The notes under the pieces were generated by a model. It ran no database searches. It worked only from the letters and a program-made list of their open reading frames with translations, and was not told the DNA's origin. The position numbers and the translations under genes are program-made. This document shows, one piece after another, positions 8,512-16,040 of a stretch of DNA of 28,042 bases (the first letter of the stretch is position 1; every line of letters starts with the position of its first letter). This DNA is from Candidatus Caccousia avistercoris (GTDB lineage: Bacteria > Bacillota > Clostridia > Oscillospirales > Acutalibacteraceae). Location of the stretch: contig DVMK01000235.1 in NCBI GenBank assembly GCA_018715025.1, positions 1 to 28,042 on the forward strand, in the 5' to 3' direction.

Positions 8512-10227
8512 CTACTCTGCCGTCAGAGAGGTTTCCCCCTCCGGATCCGGCTGTATGCCTGCGGCGGAAGCAGCGTCCTGCGGGGCCTGGCTGGAAGCCC
8601 CGCCCTCCGGATCCGGCTGGCCCTCCTGGGAGGAGGCCGGGGGCACGGAAGAGGCCGGCGCCTGGCTGGAGGCCGCAGGGGCCGAAGAAGCCGGCGCAGA
8701 AGAGGCAGGGGCCGAGGAGGCGGGGGCCGAGCTGGCCTGGCTGCTGGAGGAGTTGCCGCTGGTCGCCCCCGGGTTGTTGCTGATGTCGGTGCCGGGGCCG
8801 TAGGAGTAGTAGGGCCCGCTGGGCCGGTAGTAGGAGTTGGGCAGAGCCTCAGACTTCACCTCCACGCCGTCCTTGTAGTAGGTGCGGGCGGCGGCGGCGC
8901 GGTAGCCGTTGTAGGCCTTCTGGTCAAGCCGCACCTGGCCCTCGGCCAGGCTGTTGTCCAGGGAATAGGTGGGGGTGGTGAGCGCGGGAATCGTCTCTGT
9001 ATACCAGGAGGTGATTTCGATGGTGTCGTATTCCGGCGACTGCCAGCCGTAAATGGTGGCGTACACCGTTTTGCCCTCCATACCGGCAATGATATAGATG
9101 GGGTAGTCGGTGTTGTTGCGGAATTTGAAATCCATGTTGGGGTAGCTCACCGCCGCATCCTGCCCGATGGGGCAGTAGGTGGAGGGGATGGAGTGGTTGG
9201 AGCGCTCCACGATCTCAAGGCCGGAGCGGAGCACCGCCCCGTACAGGGTGGTGGAGGTCTGGCAGATGCCGCCCCCGTAGGAGGGGATCAGCTTGCCGTT
9301 CACAATGGCGTTGGCGGCCTTGTAGCCCTCGTTGCGGCCGGCGGGGCCCACCACGCCGAAGTACGAGAAGGTTTCGCCCGGCTGCACGCAGGTGCCGTTG
9401 ATGGAAGCCATGGCCCGGGCCATGTTGTAATTCCCGTTGGCGGTGTTGGTGGAGGCGGTGGAGTACTCGCCCAGCTTTTTCAGATTCTGGCGCAGATCCT
9501 CCGCCGTCACCTCATAGGGCGTTTCCGTCACGGGAATCTCCACCGTGCCGGTACGGGTGCTGTTGAGAATGGCCTCCACCTGGGTGTAAAGGGCGTCCAC
9601 ATCCACCTGGCGGCCCGGCTGCCCTTCGGCAATGTCAAACTCCTCTGTGGAGGAGTTGAAGGCCGTCACACTGGCGTCGACCGGGTCTGCGTTCAGGGGG
9701 GCCGTCAGCTCGGCCAGCTTGTCTTTCAGGCCGGTATACTCCATGGTGTGGGAAAGCGTGAAATCCCGGGGGGATTCCCGCAGAGCCATCACCTGCTGGT
9801 ACCGCTCCTCCCGGCTGCCGGTGCGGCCGTACTGGTAGGCTTCCTCCAGCACCGCTTCCGTGTCGAAGAGGAAGTCCACGTCGTCCTGGGTTACGGTAAA
9901 GCTCTGGTCCTCATAGGTGAGGGTGATGGAAAAGGTTTCCCGCAGGGAAGCCTCCTTTTCCTTCAATGCCTCCCTGGCCTCCTCCATGGTCATGCCGCCA
10001 AGGCTGACCCCCTCCACAGAAATGCCCTCGTAAAAGGTGTCCGTGTCCAGAACGGCGGCAATTTCCGCCTCCCGGGCGCTCTCCGCCCGGGCCTGCTGCG
10101 CCAGGAAAATACACACGCCGGCCACAGCGGCCACCACCAGCACGCAGGCGGCGATGATCACTCCCTTGGCCTTGTTCCCGCCCTTTCTCAGGTGGGCGGG
10201 GCCGGTTCTATTCTCATAATCTGCCAT
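8512..10227 (-). CDS. Membrane-anchored VanW-domain protein with putative peptidoglycan-binding region
   Basis: This encodes 571 residues from ATG 10227, chosen because GGAGGAAATTTGC lies just upstream; a longer frame back to 10344 has no such site. Residues 21-43 form a single N-terminal TM anchor (GVIIAACVLVVAAVAGVCIF). Residues of about 80-250 resemble the PG_binding_4 region. The VanW domain at about 255-395 includes GETFSYFGVVGPAGRNEGY, YGGGICQTSTTLY and PIGQDAAVSYPNMDFKF. A region resembling G5-type extensions follows. The last 75 or so residues are low-complexity (repeated SSAPA, then two QPDPEG units), likely a flexible wall-spanning tail. VanW proteins are common in Clostridia; the exact activity is not settled. 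The tail composition could vary between strains. It is transcribed from its own promoter (10340-10368). Confidence 0.92.
   Translation of the reverse strand: MADYENRTGPAHLRKGGNKAKGVIIAACVLVVAAVAGVCIFLAQQARAESAREAEIAAVLDTDTFYEGISVEGVSLGGMTMEEAREALKEKEASLRETFSITLTYEDQSFTVTQDDVDFLFDTEAVLEEAYQYGRTGSREERYQQVMALRESPRDFTLSHTMEYTGLKDKLAELTAPLNADPVDASVTAFNSSTEEFDIAEGQPGRQVDVDALYTQVEAILNSTRTGTVEIPVTETPYEVTAEDLRQNLKKLGEYSTASTNTANGNYNMARAMASINGTCVQPGETFSYFGVVGPAGRNEGYKAANAIVNGKLIPSYGGGICQTSTTLYGAVLRSGLEIVERSNHSIPSTYCPIGQDAAVSYPNMDFKFRNNTDYPIYIIAGMEGKTVYATIYGWQSPEYDTIEITSWYTETIPALTTPTYSLDNSLAEGQVRLDQKAYNGYRAAAARTYYKDGVEVKSEALPNSYYRPSGPYYSYGPGTDISNNPGATSGNSSSSQASSAPASSAPASSAPASSAPAASSQAPASSVPPASSQEGQPDPEGGASSQAPQDAASAAGIQPDPEGETSLTAE
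8537..8760. repeat. Low-complexity tandem coding repeat in the VanW-protein tail
   Basis: This stretch of the VanW-domain gene encodes repeated Ser-Ser-Ala-Pro-Ala units. It also contains a 17-bp direct repeat, CCCTCCGGATCCGGCTG, at 8537-8553 and 8603-8619; both copies encode QPDPEG. Such repeats can expand or contract by slippage. Confidence 0.7.
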
Positions 10228-10339
10228 GCAAATTTCCTCCTGCCCTTCCTTTGTGGGAAGGGGCGGCGCTTCGTCCCCCCGCAGCGCGGAACCGGGGACC
10301 CCCGCCTCCTGCCCGATGAAAAGAAATCGATCTCTGTAT

Positions 10340-10368
10340 ATCATATCTCTTTTATTGGGAAAAGTAAA
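10340..10368 (-). promoter_or_regulatory. Promoter of the VanW-glycosyltransferase operon
   Basis: On the minus strand TTTACT (10368-10363) and TATGAT (10345-10340) are separated by exactly 17 bp, giving a start near 10333 and a 5' leader of about 105 nt before ATG 10227. Confidence 0.6.
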
Positions 10369-10472
10369 GCGTTTCCCGCGGATTGTAAACCTTTTGCAAC
10401 CCTTCCAGGGCCTGGGAAGAACCGGCCCGGAAAGAGCGTTTGAAAAAAATAAAAGGATTTTTGGGGAAAGCC

Positions 10473-10501
10473 ATGACGGACGCCCGTTCTTATGATATAA
10501 T
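10473..10501 (+). promoter_or_regulatory. Promoter of the glycolipid-glycosyltransferase operon
   Basis: ATGACG (10473-10478) and TATAAT (10496-10501) are separated by 17 bp. The -10 is embedded in an imperfect dyad TCTTAT-N6-ATAGGA (10488-10505), close in sequence and spacing to the dyad at the Fur-family gene promoter (14605-14622). Confidence 0.65.
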
Positions 10502-10507
10502 AGGAGC

Positions 10508-10946
10508 GCGCCCGGCCGGGAAGAGCGGCAGGCGTATCCATAAAAAATACGGGCGAGCCGTGCAAAAGGTTACATCCAGTTTCCCCCAGCGGCAGAACGG
10601 GGGAGGGGGCATGGCCTTTGCCGAAGAACCGTTGTTTTGATTATAGCAGAGAATCCTCAAAAAATTATCTATTTTTTGACGAAACCTTTTGGAAAAAGAA
10701 GCCTTTGTGGAAAGGGCGAAGGGAGTTCAGCAAATCCGGATGTTCCCGGCCGGCGGGACAAGCCTGCAGGTCAAAAGGGATCCGCCCACACAGAGGCCGC
10801 CGTGGATTGGCGCTGCGCCGGAATGGGTTCTGCGCCTGCCGCCGCGAAACGGCGCACAGAAAAAACGAAACCTGCAGGGGAAGGCCCGCCCTCTGAGAGG
10901 GGAGAAGGGCGGGGTCCCACGAACAGGAAAACAGGAGGGAACGGCT
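10508..10946 (+). other. Long 5' leader with a mini-ORF and a pre-RBS hairpin
   Basis: About 440 nt separate the predicted start from the TTG codon at 10947. I see no larger convincing gene in it. A nine-codon ORF (ATG 10611 to TGA 10640, MAFAEEPLF) follows GGGGGAGG closely. CCCGCCC (10886-10892) pairs with GGGCGGG (10908-10914), with inner pairing CCTCT/AGGGG, ending about 20 nt before the SD of the first gene. The in-frame extension from ATG 10689 lacks family similarity and I treat it as untranslated. No known riboswitch consensus was recognised. Confidence 0.35.
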
Positions 10947-12077
10947 TTGAAAATCCTGATTCTTTCCGCAGCAACCGGAGGCGGACACCTGCGCGCATCC
11001 CGCGCGCTCCAGACGTATATTCTGGAAAATACGGAAGGGAATTCGGTTGTCATTGCGGACGCGTTAAAGGAAGTCAACACAATCCTGGACAAAACCTGCT
11101 GCGACGGGTACCACTTCATGGCCACCAAGGCCCCCCGGGTGTTCGGGCGGCTGTACCGGGCCACAAACATGGACACCCCGCTGTACTCTCTGGTCACCCG
11201 CTTTAACGGGGCGGTGGGCGTAAAGCTTCTGCCGCTGCTGGCCGCGGAAAAGCCGGACGTGATCCTTTCCACCCACCCCTTTGCCACCGAGATGGTTTCC
11301 TACCTGAAGGGGAAGCGGAAGGTTTCGGCCCCGCTGCTGTGCCTTATGACAGACTACGGCCCCCACCGGGCCTGGATTGCGCCCAACGTGGACGCCTACG
11401 TGGTGGCCAGCGAGGGCATGGCCGCCCAAATGGAGGCATGGGGCGTGCCCGCGGAAAAAATCCACCCCTTCGGCATCCCGGTGGAGGATGTGTTCTTCAG
11501 CAAGGCGGACAAAAACGCCCTGCTGAAGGAATTCGGCCTTTCCCCGGGGGTTTCCACCGTGCTGTTCATGGCGGGCAGCTTCGGGGTGGCGAATATCCTT
11601 TCTATTTATAAGGAGCTCATCCACACGGAGTCTCATTTTCAAATCATCATCATCACCGGGCGCAACAAGCGGCTGTACACCGCCTTTCAAAAGGTGATCC
11701 GCCGCTCGCCCAAGCCCACCAAGCTGGTATTTTTCACCGACCGGGTGGCAGACTACATGCATGCCTGCGACCTGCTGGTGACGAAGCCCGGCGGGCTTAC
11801 CACCTCAGAGGCCCTGGCCTGCAACATCCCCCTGGCGGTGTTCGACGCTATTCCCGGCCAGGAGGAGGACAACGCCAATTTCCTGATTTCCCACAACATG
11901 GCCATCCCGCTGGATTCCCGCAAGGGGGGCGCGCAGGCCATTGTGTCTTTGCTGGAGGATTCCCGCCGTCTGGAGGCCATGCGGGAGTCCTGCAGTTCCT
12001 TTGACAAGTCCCATTCCTGCCAGGACATTTTCTCTCTGCTGCACCAGCTGACCGGGGAAGGAGCGGAGCCGGCATGA
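10947..12077 (+). CDS. MGDG-synthase/UgtP-type glycosyltransferase, copy 1
   Basis: The 376-residue product starts at TTG 10947, with AGGAGG (10933-10938) 8 nt upstream. The first residues (KILILSAATGGGHLRASRAL) carry the GGGH motif of the MGDG-synthase N-terminal domain (GT28 superfamily, GT-B fold). The C-terminal nucleotide-sugar half has FTDRVADYMHACDLLVTKPG followed by GLTTSEALA and IPGQEEDN, the conserved donor-binding block. The family moves glucose or galactose from UDP-sugar to diacylglycerol, as in B. subtilis UgtP, making glycolipids and lipoteichoic acid anchors at the membrane inner face. Its stop overlaps the next gene start by ATGA. It differs from copy 2 at many positions, so the two probably have different acceptors or act in sequence. 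A polyprenyl-linked acceptor is possible given the DUF368 neighbour. Confidence 0.9.
   Translation: MKILILSAATGGGHLRASRALQTYILENTEGNSVVIADALKEVNTILDKTCCDGYHFMATKAPRVFGRLYRATNMDTPLYSLVTRFNGAVGVKLLPLLAAEKPDVILSTHPFATEMVSYLKGKRKVSAPLLCLMTDYGPHRAWIAPNVDAYVVASEGMAAQMEAWGVPAEKIHPFGIPVEDVFFSKADKNALLKEFGLSPGVSTVLFMAGSFGVANILSIYKELIHTESHFQIIIITGRNKRLYTAFQKVIRRSPKPTKLVFFTDRVADYMHACDLLVTKPGGLTTSEALACNIPLAVFDAIPGQEEDNANFLISHNMAIPLDSRKGGAQAIVSLLEDSRRLEAMRESCSSFDKSHSCQDIFSLLHQLTGEGAEPA
11763..11822 (+). repeat. 60-bp direct repeat, copy 1 (within glycosyltransferase 1)
   Basis: These 60 bp are identical to 12884-12943 in the neighbouring paralog, 1121 bp downstream. They code for the conserved donor-sugar-binding segment (ACDLLVTKPGGLTTSEALAC). 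Identity extends with few mismatches on both sides, while the rest of the genes is much more diverged. Confidence 0.9.
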
Positions 12078-13216
12078 AGATTCTGGTTTTGTACGCCATG
12101 GCGGGGGGCGGCCACCTGAGCGCCTCCAAGGCCCTGCAGGCCCAGCTGGCGGGGGCGGGGTTCCAGGTAGCCCTGGAGGATTCCACCAAGCCCTTCGGCC
12201 GTCTGGTGGACTTCTGCTGCTGCGACCTGTACAAAATTTCCGCCAAGCATTTTCCCTGGCTGTTCGGCCTGTGCTACCGGCTGACCGACAGCCGCCGGGG
12301 CGCCAGCGGCTTCATGCGGTTTGCGGCTTCCCTGTTCGGGAACCGCCTGATGCCCATCATTCAAAAGCACGACCCGGACGTGATTGTGTGCGCCTACCCC
12401 TTCGTGTGCCAAATCATGTCCCGCATGAAGGCCAAGGGGCTGATTTCTGCCAAGGTGGTGCACATGCTCACCGACTACGGCCTGCACGCCGCCTGGATTT
12501 CCCAGGAGGCCGACGGGTACCTGGCCTCCTGCGCCGATGCGGCGGCGGACCTGCAGCGGCGGGGCGTGCCCGCCGGGAAAATCCATGTGTGCGGCATCCC
12601 GGTGCGGCCGGAATTCCGCCAGCCGGCAGACCGGGACGCCCTGCGGGCGGAGCTGGGGCTTTCGCCTGATTTGCCGGTGCTGCTGTTCATGGCGGGCAGC
12701 TTCGGCGTGAAAAGCGTGTTTTCTGTGTTCCGCGCCCTGGACGCTTTGCCGGACCCCTTCGAGGCGGTGGTGATTACCGGGAAAAACGACAAGCTCTTCG
12801 CCAAATTTCAAGAGCTGGCGGGCCGTTCCGCCCACAGACTGCACCCCATCCTGTTCACCAGCCGGGTGGCGGACTACATGCACGCCTGCGACCTGCTGGT
12901 GACGAAGCCCGGCGGGCTTACCACCTCAGAGGCCCTGGCCTGCGGCATTCCCCTGGCGGTATTCGATCCTATCCCCGGCCAGGAGGAGGACAACGCCCGG
13001 TTCCTGCTGGAACGCCGCGCCGCGGTGCGCCTGCGCTCCTCCCGCCCGAAAGAGAGCGCCGGGCAGGTGGCCGCGCTGCTCCGCGCGCCGGAAAAGCTGG
13101 CGGAAATGCGGGAAAACTGCCGCACCTGCCTGGCCTGCAGCGAAACCCTGGAGGAAGCCCTGGGCGCAAAGCCGGGCCCGCAACACGAAACAGGAAAGGA
13201 ATTGCCAAGCCTATGA
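12074..13216 (+). CDS. MGDG-synthase/UgtP-type glycosyltransferase, copy 2
   Basis: The 380-residue paralog of the preceding gene begins at ATG 12074, overlapping its stop by 4 nt. The N terminus MKILVLYAMAGGGHLSASKA carries the GGGH motif. The C-terminal half has LFMAGSFGV, the same KPGGLTTSEALA block and IPGQEEDN. A cysteine cluster (DFCCCDLY, about residues 47-54) replaces a less Cys-rich stretch in copy 1. A tandem pair of lipid-type glycosyltransferases suggests two-step glycosylation of one lipid, or two lipids. The C-terminal tail (PGPQHETGKELPSL) is unlike copy 1. Expression is coupled to the genes on both sides by ATGA overlaps. No membrane span is visible; these enzymes are usually peripheral. 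Confidence 0.9.
   Translation: MKILVLYAMAGGGHLSASKALQAQLAGAGFQVALEDSTKPFGRLVDFCCCDLYKISAKHFPWLFGLCYRLTDSRRGASGFMRFAASLFGNRLMPIIQKHDPDVIVCAYPFVCQIMSRMKAKGLISAKVVHMLTDYGLHAAWISQEADGYLASCADAAADLQRRGVPAGKIHVCGIPVRPEFRQPADRDALRAELGLSPDLPVLLFMAGSFGVKSVFSVFRALDALPDPFEAVVITGKNDKLFAKFQELAGRSAHRLHPILFTSRVADYMHACDLLVTKPGGLTTSEALACGIPLAVFDPIPGQEEDNARFLLERRAAVRLRSSRPKESAGQVAALLRAPEKLAEMRENCRTCLACSETLEEALGAKPGPQHETGKELPSL
12884..12943 (+). repeat. 60-bp direct repeat, copy 2 (within glycosyltransferase 2)
   Basis: Identical to 11763-11822 over 60 bp, including synonymous positions. See that entry. Confidence 0.9.
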
Positions 13217-14109
13217 ACGAAAACAAAAAACAGGAGAAAGCAACGAAAAGCACCCCGGTGCAGCTGGTGCTGCGGGTGGTGCAGGGGGCGCTCATCGGCC
13301 TGGGGGCCGTGCTGCCGGGCATTTCCGGCGGCGTGCTGGCGGTGGTGTTCGGCATTTACCAGCCGATTATGGAGCTGCTGTCTCACCCGCTGAAGCGCTT
13401 CAAAACCCACGTGCCCCGGCTGCTGCCGGTGCTGATAGGGGCGGCGGCCGGGTTTCTGGGCATTGCCAACGTGCTGGCCTTCTTCCTGGAAAAATACCCG
13501 GAACCCTCCGTCTGCCTGTTCATCGGCCTCATCTCCGGCATGCTGCCCTCCCTCTTCCGGGAAGCCGGGGAGCAGGGCCGCAGCAGAAGCTCGTACATTT
13601 CCCTGGCGGTCTGCCTGTGCGTTGTGTTCGCCCTTCTCATGGGGCTGCAGTACACCTCGGTGCAGGTCGCGCCCAGCTTCCCCTGGTACGTGTTCTGCGG
13701 CTTCTGCCTTGCGCTGAGCGTCATCGCCCCCGGCATGAGCTTTTCCACCCTTCTCATGCCTCTGGGCCTGTACACCCCCTTTGTGGACGGAATTGGCCGT
13801 TTTGACCTTTCCGTGCTGGCCCCTGCGGCGATTGGCGCCGTGGCGACGGTCATCTGTCTGGCCAAGGCCGTGAACGCCCTGTTCCAGCGCTACTATTCCG
13901 CCGCCTTCCACGGGATCATCGGCATTGTCATTGCCGCCACCGTTATGATCATCCCCTTCTCCAGCTTCACCAGGTGGGAAACCGCCGTCCCCAACCTGAT
14001 CTGCCTGGCGGTGGGCATAGCGGCCGCCCTGCTGCTGGATCGGTTCAACAGCAGGGTTATGGCCAGGCAGGCGCAGGCGGAGGAAAAGGCGGAGGGGGAG
14101 ACGCCCTGA
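13213..14109 (+). CDS. DUF368 (PopT-type) polyprenyl-phosphate transporter family protein
   Basis: The 298-residue membrane protein has about ten hydrophobic segments arranged as two similar halves. Each half begins with a Pro-Gly signature: LGAVLPGISGGVLAVVFGIY (about residues 32-51) and IAPGMSFSTLLMPLGLY (about 175-191). The first keeps PGxSGG; the second has PGMSFS. DUF368 proteins were shown to be undecaprenyl-phosphate flippases (PopT) that return the lipid carrier to the cytoplasmic side. The start ATG 13213 overlaps the upstream stop by 4 nt and is preceded by GGAAAGGA. Being co-translated with two lipid glycosyltransferases, it may recycle the carrier used by, or alongside, their products. 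That link is inferred. The C terminus is charged (QAQAEEKAEGE) and likely cytoplasmic. Confidence 0.92.
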   Translation: MNENKKQEKATKSTPVQLVLRVVQGALIGLGAVLPGISGGVLAVVFGIYQPIMELLSHPLKRFKTHVPRLLPVLIGAAAGFLGIANVLAFFLEKYPEPSVCLFIGLISGMLPSLFREAGEQGRSRSSYISLAVCLCVVFALLMGLQYTSVQVAPSFPWYVFCGFCLALSVIAPGMSFSTLLMPLGLYTPFVDGIGRFDLSVLAPAAIGAVATVICLAKAVNALFQRYYSAAFHGIIGIVIAATVMIIPFSSFTRWETAVPNLICLAVGIAAALLLDRFNSRVMARQAQAEEKAEGETP

Positions 14110-14124
14110 CGCGGCTTCCGGCGA

Positions 14125-14162
14125 AAAAGAAAACCGCTGCCCGAGGGCGGCGGTTTTCTTTT
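14125..14162. terminator. Bidirectional intrinsic terminator
   Basis: The arms 14125-14142 and 14145-14162 pair over 18 positions with a single T-G wobble and a very short loop. The A-rich left end and T-rich right end give U-tracts on both strands, ending both the DUF368 operon and the convergent Fur-family gene. Confidence 0.9.
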
Positions 14163-14170
14163 CGGGCGGG

Positions 14171-14566
14171 TCAGCGCCCGGCCTTGCGCTCCTTCCCGGC
14201 GCACAGGGGGCATTTCCCGTAAATGGTGAGGGAATGCCCTTCAATGGAAAACCCTGTGTCGCGGGCCAGCCCTTCCTCCAGGGCGTGAAGGGGGCAGCCG
14301 TCTATTTTCACCCGGGCGGCGCAGCTGGTACACACCAGGTAGTGGCCGTGGCGGCGGGCGGGGGAGTAGCGGGCGACGCCGTCCCCGAACACATCCTTGA
14401 GAAGGATGGCTTCCTCCGCAAACCGTTCCAGGTTGCGGTACACGGTGGAAAGGGCCAGCGAGGGTTCCCGGCCGTGCAGGGCCTGGTAGACCTCCTCGGC
14501 GCTCATCGGGTCGGCGCTTTCCTCCAGCACCTGCAGGATGGCCGCCCGCTGTTTTGTATTTTTCAT
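14171..14566 (-). CDS. Fur-family metal- or peroxide-responsive regulator
   Basis: The 131-residue product has an N-terminal winged helix with the recognition helix around STVYRNL (40-46). The dimerisation domain contains HGHYLVCTSC (73-82). Structural zinc ligands are C79, C82, C119 and C122 (two CxxC pairs). H73, H75, D89 and H111 are candidate sensory metal ligands. The family includes Fur (iron), Zur (zinc) and PerR (peroxide). The spacing GCPLHALEE...TGFSIEGHSL...GKCPLC is typical of Firmicute Fur/PerR members, but I cannot separate the subtypes by eye. Start ATG 14566 follows GGTGGGGGGA. It is a single gene with its own promoter, whose -10 lies in an inverted repeat, so autoregulation is possible. 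It may or may not control the feo operon in this window. Confidence 0.92.
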   Translation of the reverse strand: MKNTKQRAAILQVLEESADPMSAEEVYQALHGREPSLALSTVYRNLERFAEEAILLKDVFGDGVARYSPARRHGHYLVCTSCAARVKIDGCPLHALEEGLARDTGFSIEGHSLTIYGKCPLCAGKERKAGR

Positions 14567-14604
14567 AGCCGTCCCCCCACCTTCGGTTGATTTTCGGATT
14601 CTGC

Positions 14605-14637
14605 TCCTATTATAATATAGGATGTCCGTTTTTGCAA
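14605..14637 (-). promoter_or_regulatory. Promoter of the Fur-family gene with overlapping dyad
   Basis: On the minus strand TTGCAA (14637-14632) and TATAAT (14614-14609) have 17-bp spacing. TCCTAT-N6-ATAGGA (14605-14622) is a perfect 6+6+6 inverted repeat covering the -10, well placed for autorepression. Confidence 0.75.
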
Positions 14638-14684
14638 AGCCCTCTCCCTCTTTGGGGAACCCCTTTCCTCCTCCTCCGCAGGTG

Positions 14685-14693
14685 TGATATAAT
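14685..14693 (+). promoter_or_regulatory. Extended -10 promoter of the cysteine desulfurase gene
   Basis: TGATATAAT fits the extended -10 consensus (TGnTATAAT) and no good -35 is visible, as is usual for that class. It implies a leader of about 210 nt before TTG 14913; I see no conserved structure or gene in that leader. Confidence 0.55.
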
Positions 14694-14912
14694 ACTTCTT
14701 AAAAGGGCGGGCGGCTCATCTTGGGGAACGCTGTCCCCGGAATCTGCCGTTCGCGCCGCTTCCCTTCTCCCTGGGCGAAAAAGCCTCAGCGGAAGCTTTT
14801 CCCGCAAAAAGCAGAGGGCGGACGCAAACCAGCGCCCGGGCCTGGCGGGGCAGCCGCAGGCGGCGGATGCGCGGCTTGTCTGCGGGCACTGCCCGCACCG
14901 GAGGTGATTCGT

Positions 14913-16040
14913 TTGATCTATTTGGATAATTCGTCGACGACGCAGCCCTGCGCGGAGACGGTGGAAAAGGTGACGGAGCTTCTCACCAAAACCTGGGGGA
15001 ATCCCTCCTCTCTGCACAGCCTGGGGCTGGCGGCAGAACAGGAGGTCGCCCGGGCGCGCCGGGCCGTGGCCAGGGCCCTGGGCTGTACGCCGGAGGAAAT
15101 CTTTTTTACCTCCGGCGGCACAGAGGCCGACAACCTGGCTCTGTTCGGCGCGGCCTATGCCAGAAAAAAGCGGGGCAGCCACATTGTCACCACCCGCATC
15201 GAGCACCCGGCGGTGCTTCACACGGCAGAGGCCCTGGAGCGGGAAGGGTTTACCGTGACCTGGCTTTCCCCCGACGGGCAGGGCCGCATTTCCCCCGCCC
15301 AGGTGCGGGAGGCGATCCGCCCCGACACCATTCTGGTCAGCATGATGGCCGTAAACAACGAGGTGGGCTCCCTTTTGCCTGTGGCAGAGGCCGCCAGGGC
15401 CATTGCCGCCAAAAAAGCCCCCGCCCTGCTGCACGTGGATGCGGTGCAGGCCTTTGGAAAAATCGCCCTGCGCCCCCTGCGGGACCACATTGACCTGATG
15501 ACCGTGAGCGCCCATAAAATCCACGGCCCCAAAGGGGTAGGCGCTCTGTTTGTGAAGAAGGGCGTCCGCCTGGCCCCCCGGGTGTTCGGCGGCGGGCAGG
15601 AGCGGGGCCTGCGCCCCGGCACAGAGAGCGCGCCCCTCATCGCCGGGTTCGGCGCGGCCGTGGAAGCCCTGCCCGGCCTGAAGCAGGAGGAGGAGCGGAT
15701 CCGCGGGCTGAACCAGCGCCTCCGCGCCCGGCTGGCCGGGATCCCCGGCGTTTCCGTCCATTCCGGGGAGGACGCCCTGCCCTACATTCTCAGCCTCTCC
15801 GCCTGCCCTGTCCGGGCCGAAACCATGCTTCACTTCCTGGCCGCCCGGGATATTTTCGTCTCTACCGGCTCCGCCTGCGCCAAGGGCAAGGCCAGCCATG
15901 TGCTGGCCGCCATGGGCCTGCCCAGGGAAGAGATCGCCTCCAGCCTGCGGGTCAGCTTCTCCCGCTGGAACACGGAGGAGGACGTGGACGCCTTCGCCGC
16001 CGCCCTGCAGGAGGGCCTGAACTCCCTCTGCTCATCGTGA
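14913..16040 (+). CDS. Cysteine desulfurase (NifS/IscS-like, probably NifZ role)
   Basis: The 375-residue PLP enzyme takes sulfur from cysteine as a protein-bound persulfide, giving alanine. The N terminus IYLDNSSTTQP is characteristic. The PLP lysine is K202 in SAHKIHGPKG, and the catalytic cysteine is C322 in STGSACAKGKAS. HVDAVQAFGK holds the PLP-binding Asp. TTG 14913 is chosen because GGAGGTGA (14900-14907) lies 5 nt upstream and protein similarity begins there; longer in-frame extensions add only unrelated sequence. thiI follows on the same strand after 533 bp. In B. subtilis the NifZ desulfurase gene is next to thiI and feeds it sulfur for tRNA 4-thiouridine, so the same job is likely here. 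A general Fe-S role cannot be excluded, although no IscU/SufU scaffold gene is nearby. Confidence 0.92.
   Translation: MIYLDNSSTTQPCAETVEKVTELLTKTWGNPSSLHSLGLAAEQEVARARRAVARALGCTPEEIFFTSGGTEADNLALFGAAYARKKRGSHIVTTRIEHPAVLHTAEALEREGFTVTWLSPDGQGRISPAQVREAIRPDTILVSMMAVNNEVGSLLPVAEAARAIAAKKAPALLHVDAVQAFGKIALRPLRDHIDLMTVSAHKIHGPKGVGALFVKKGVRLAPRVFGGGQERGLRPGTESAPLIAGFGAAVEALPGLKQEEERIRGLNQRLRARLAGIPGVSVHSGEDALPYILSLSACPVRAETMLHFLAARDIFVSTGSACAKGKASHVLAAMGLPREEIASSLRVSFSRWNTEEDVDAFAAALQEGLNSLCSS

Noticed and set aside
10571..10640. Possible riboswitch in the glycosyltransferase leader
   Set aside because: I looked for the conserved boxes of the TPP, cobalamin and other common riboswitches and found no match; kept only as an unclassified leader.
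10689..10946. N-terminal extension of the first glycosyltransferase from ATG 10689
   Set aside because: No SD at 10689 and the extra 86 residues have no relation to the family, while TTG 10947 has AGGAGG at ideal spacing exactly where similarity begins.
14721..14912. N-terminal extension of the cysteine desulfurase
   Set aside because: The extra 64 residues are Arg/Pro-rich and unlike the family, and a full GGAGGTGA lies before TTG 14913.
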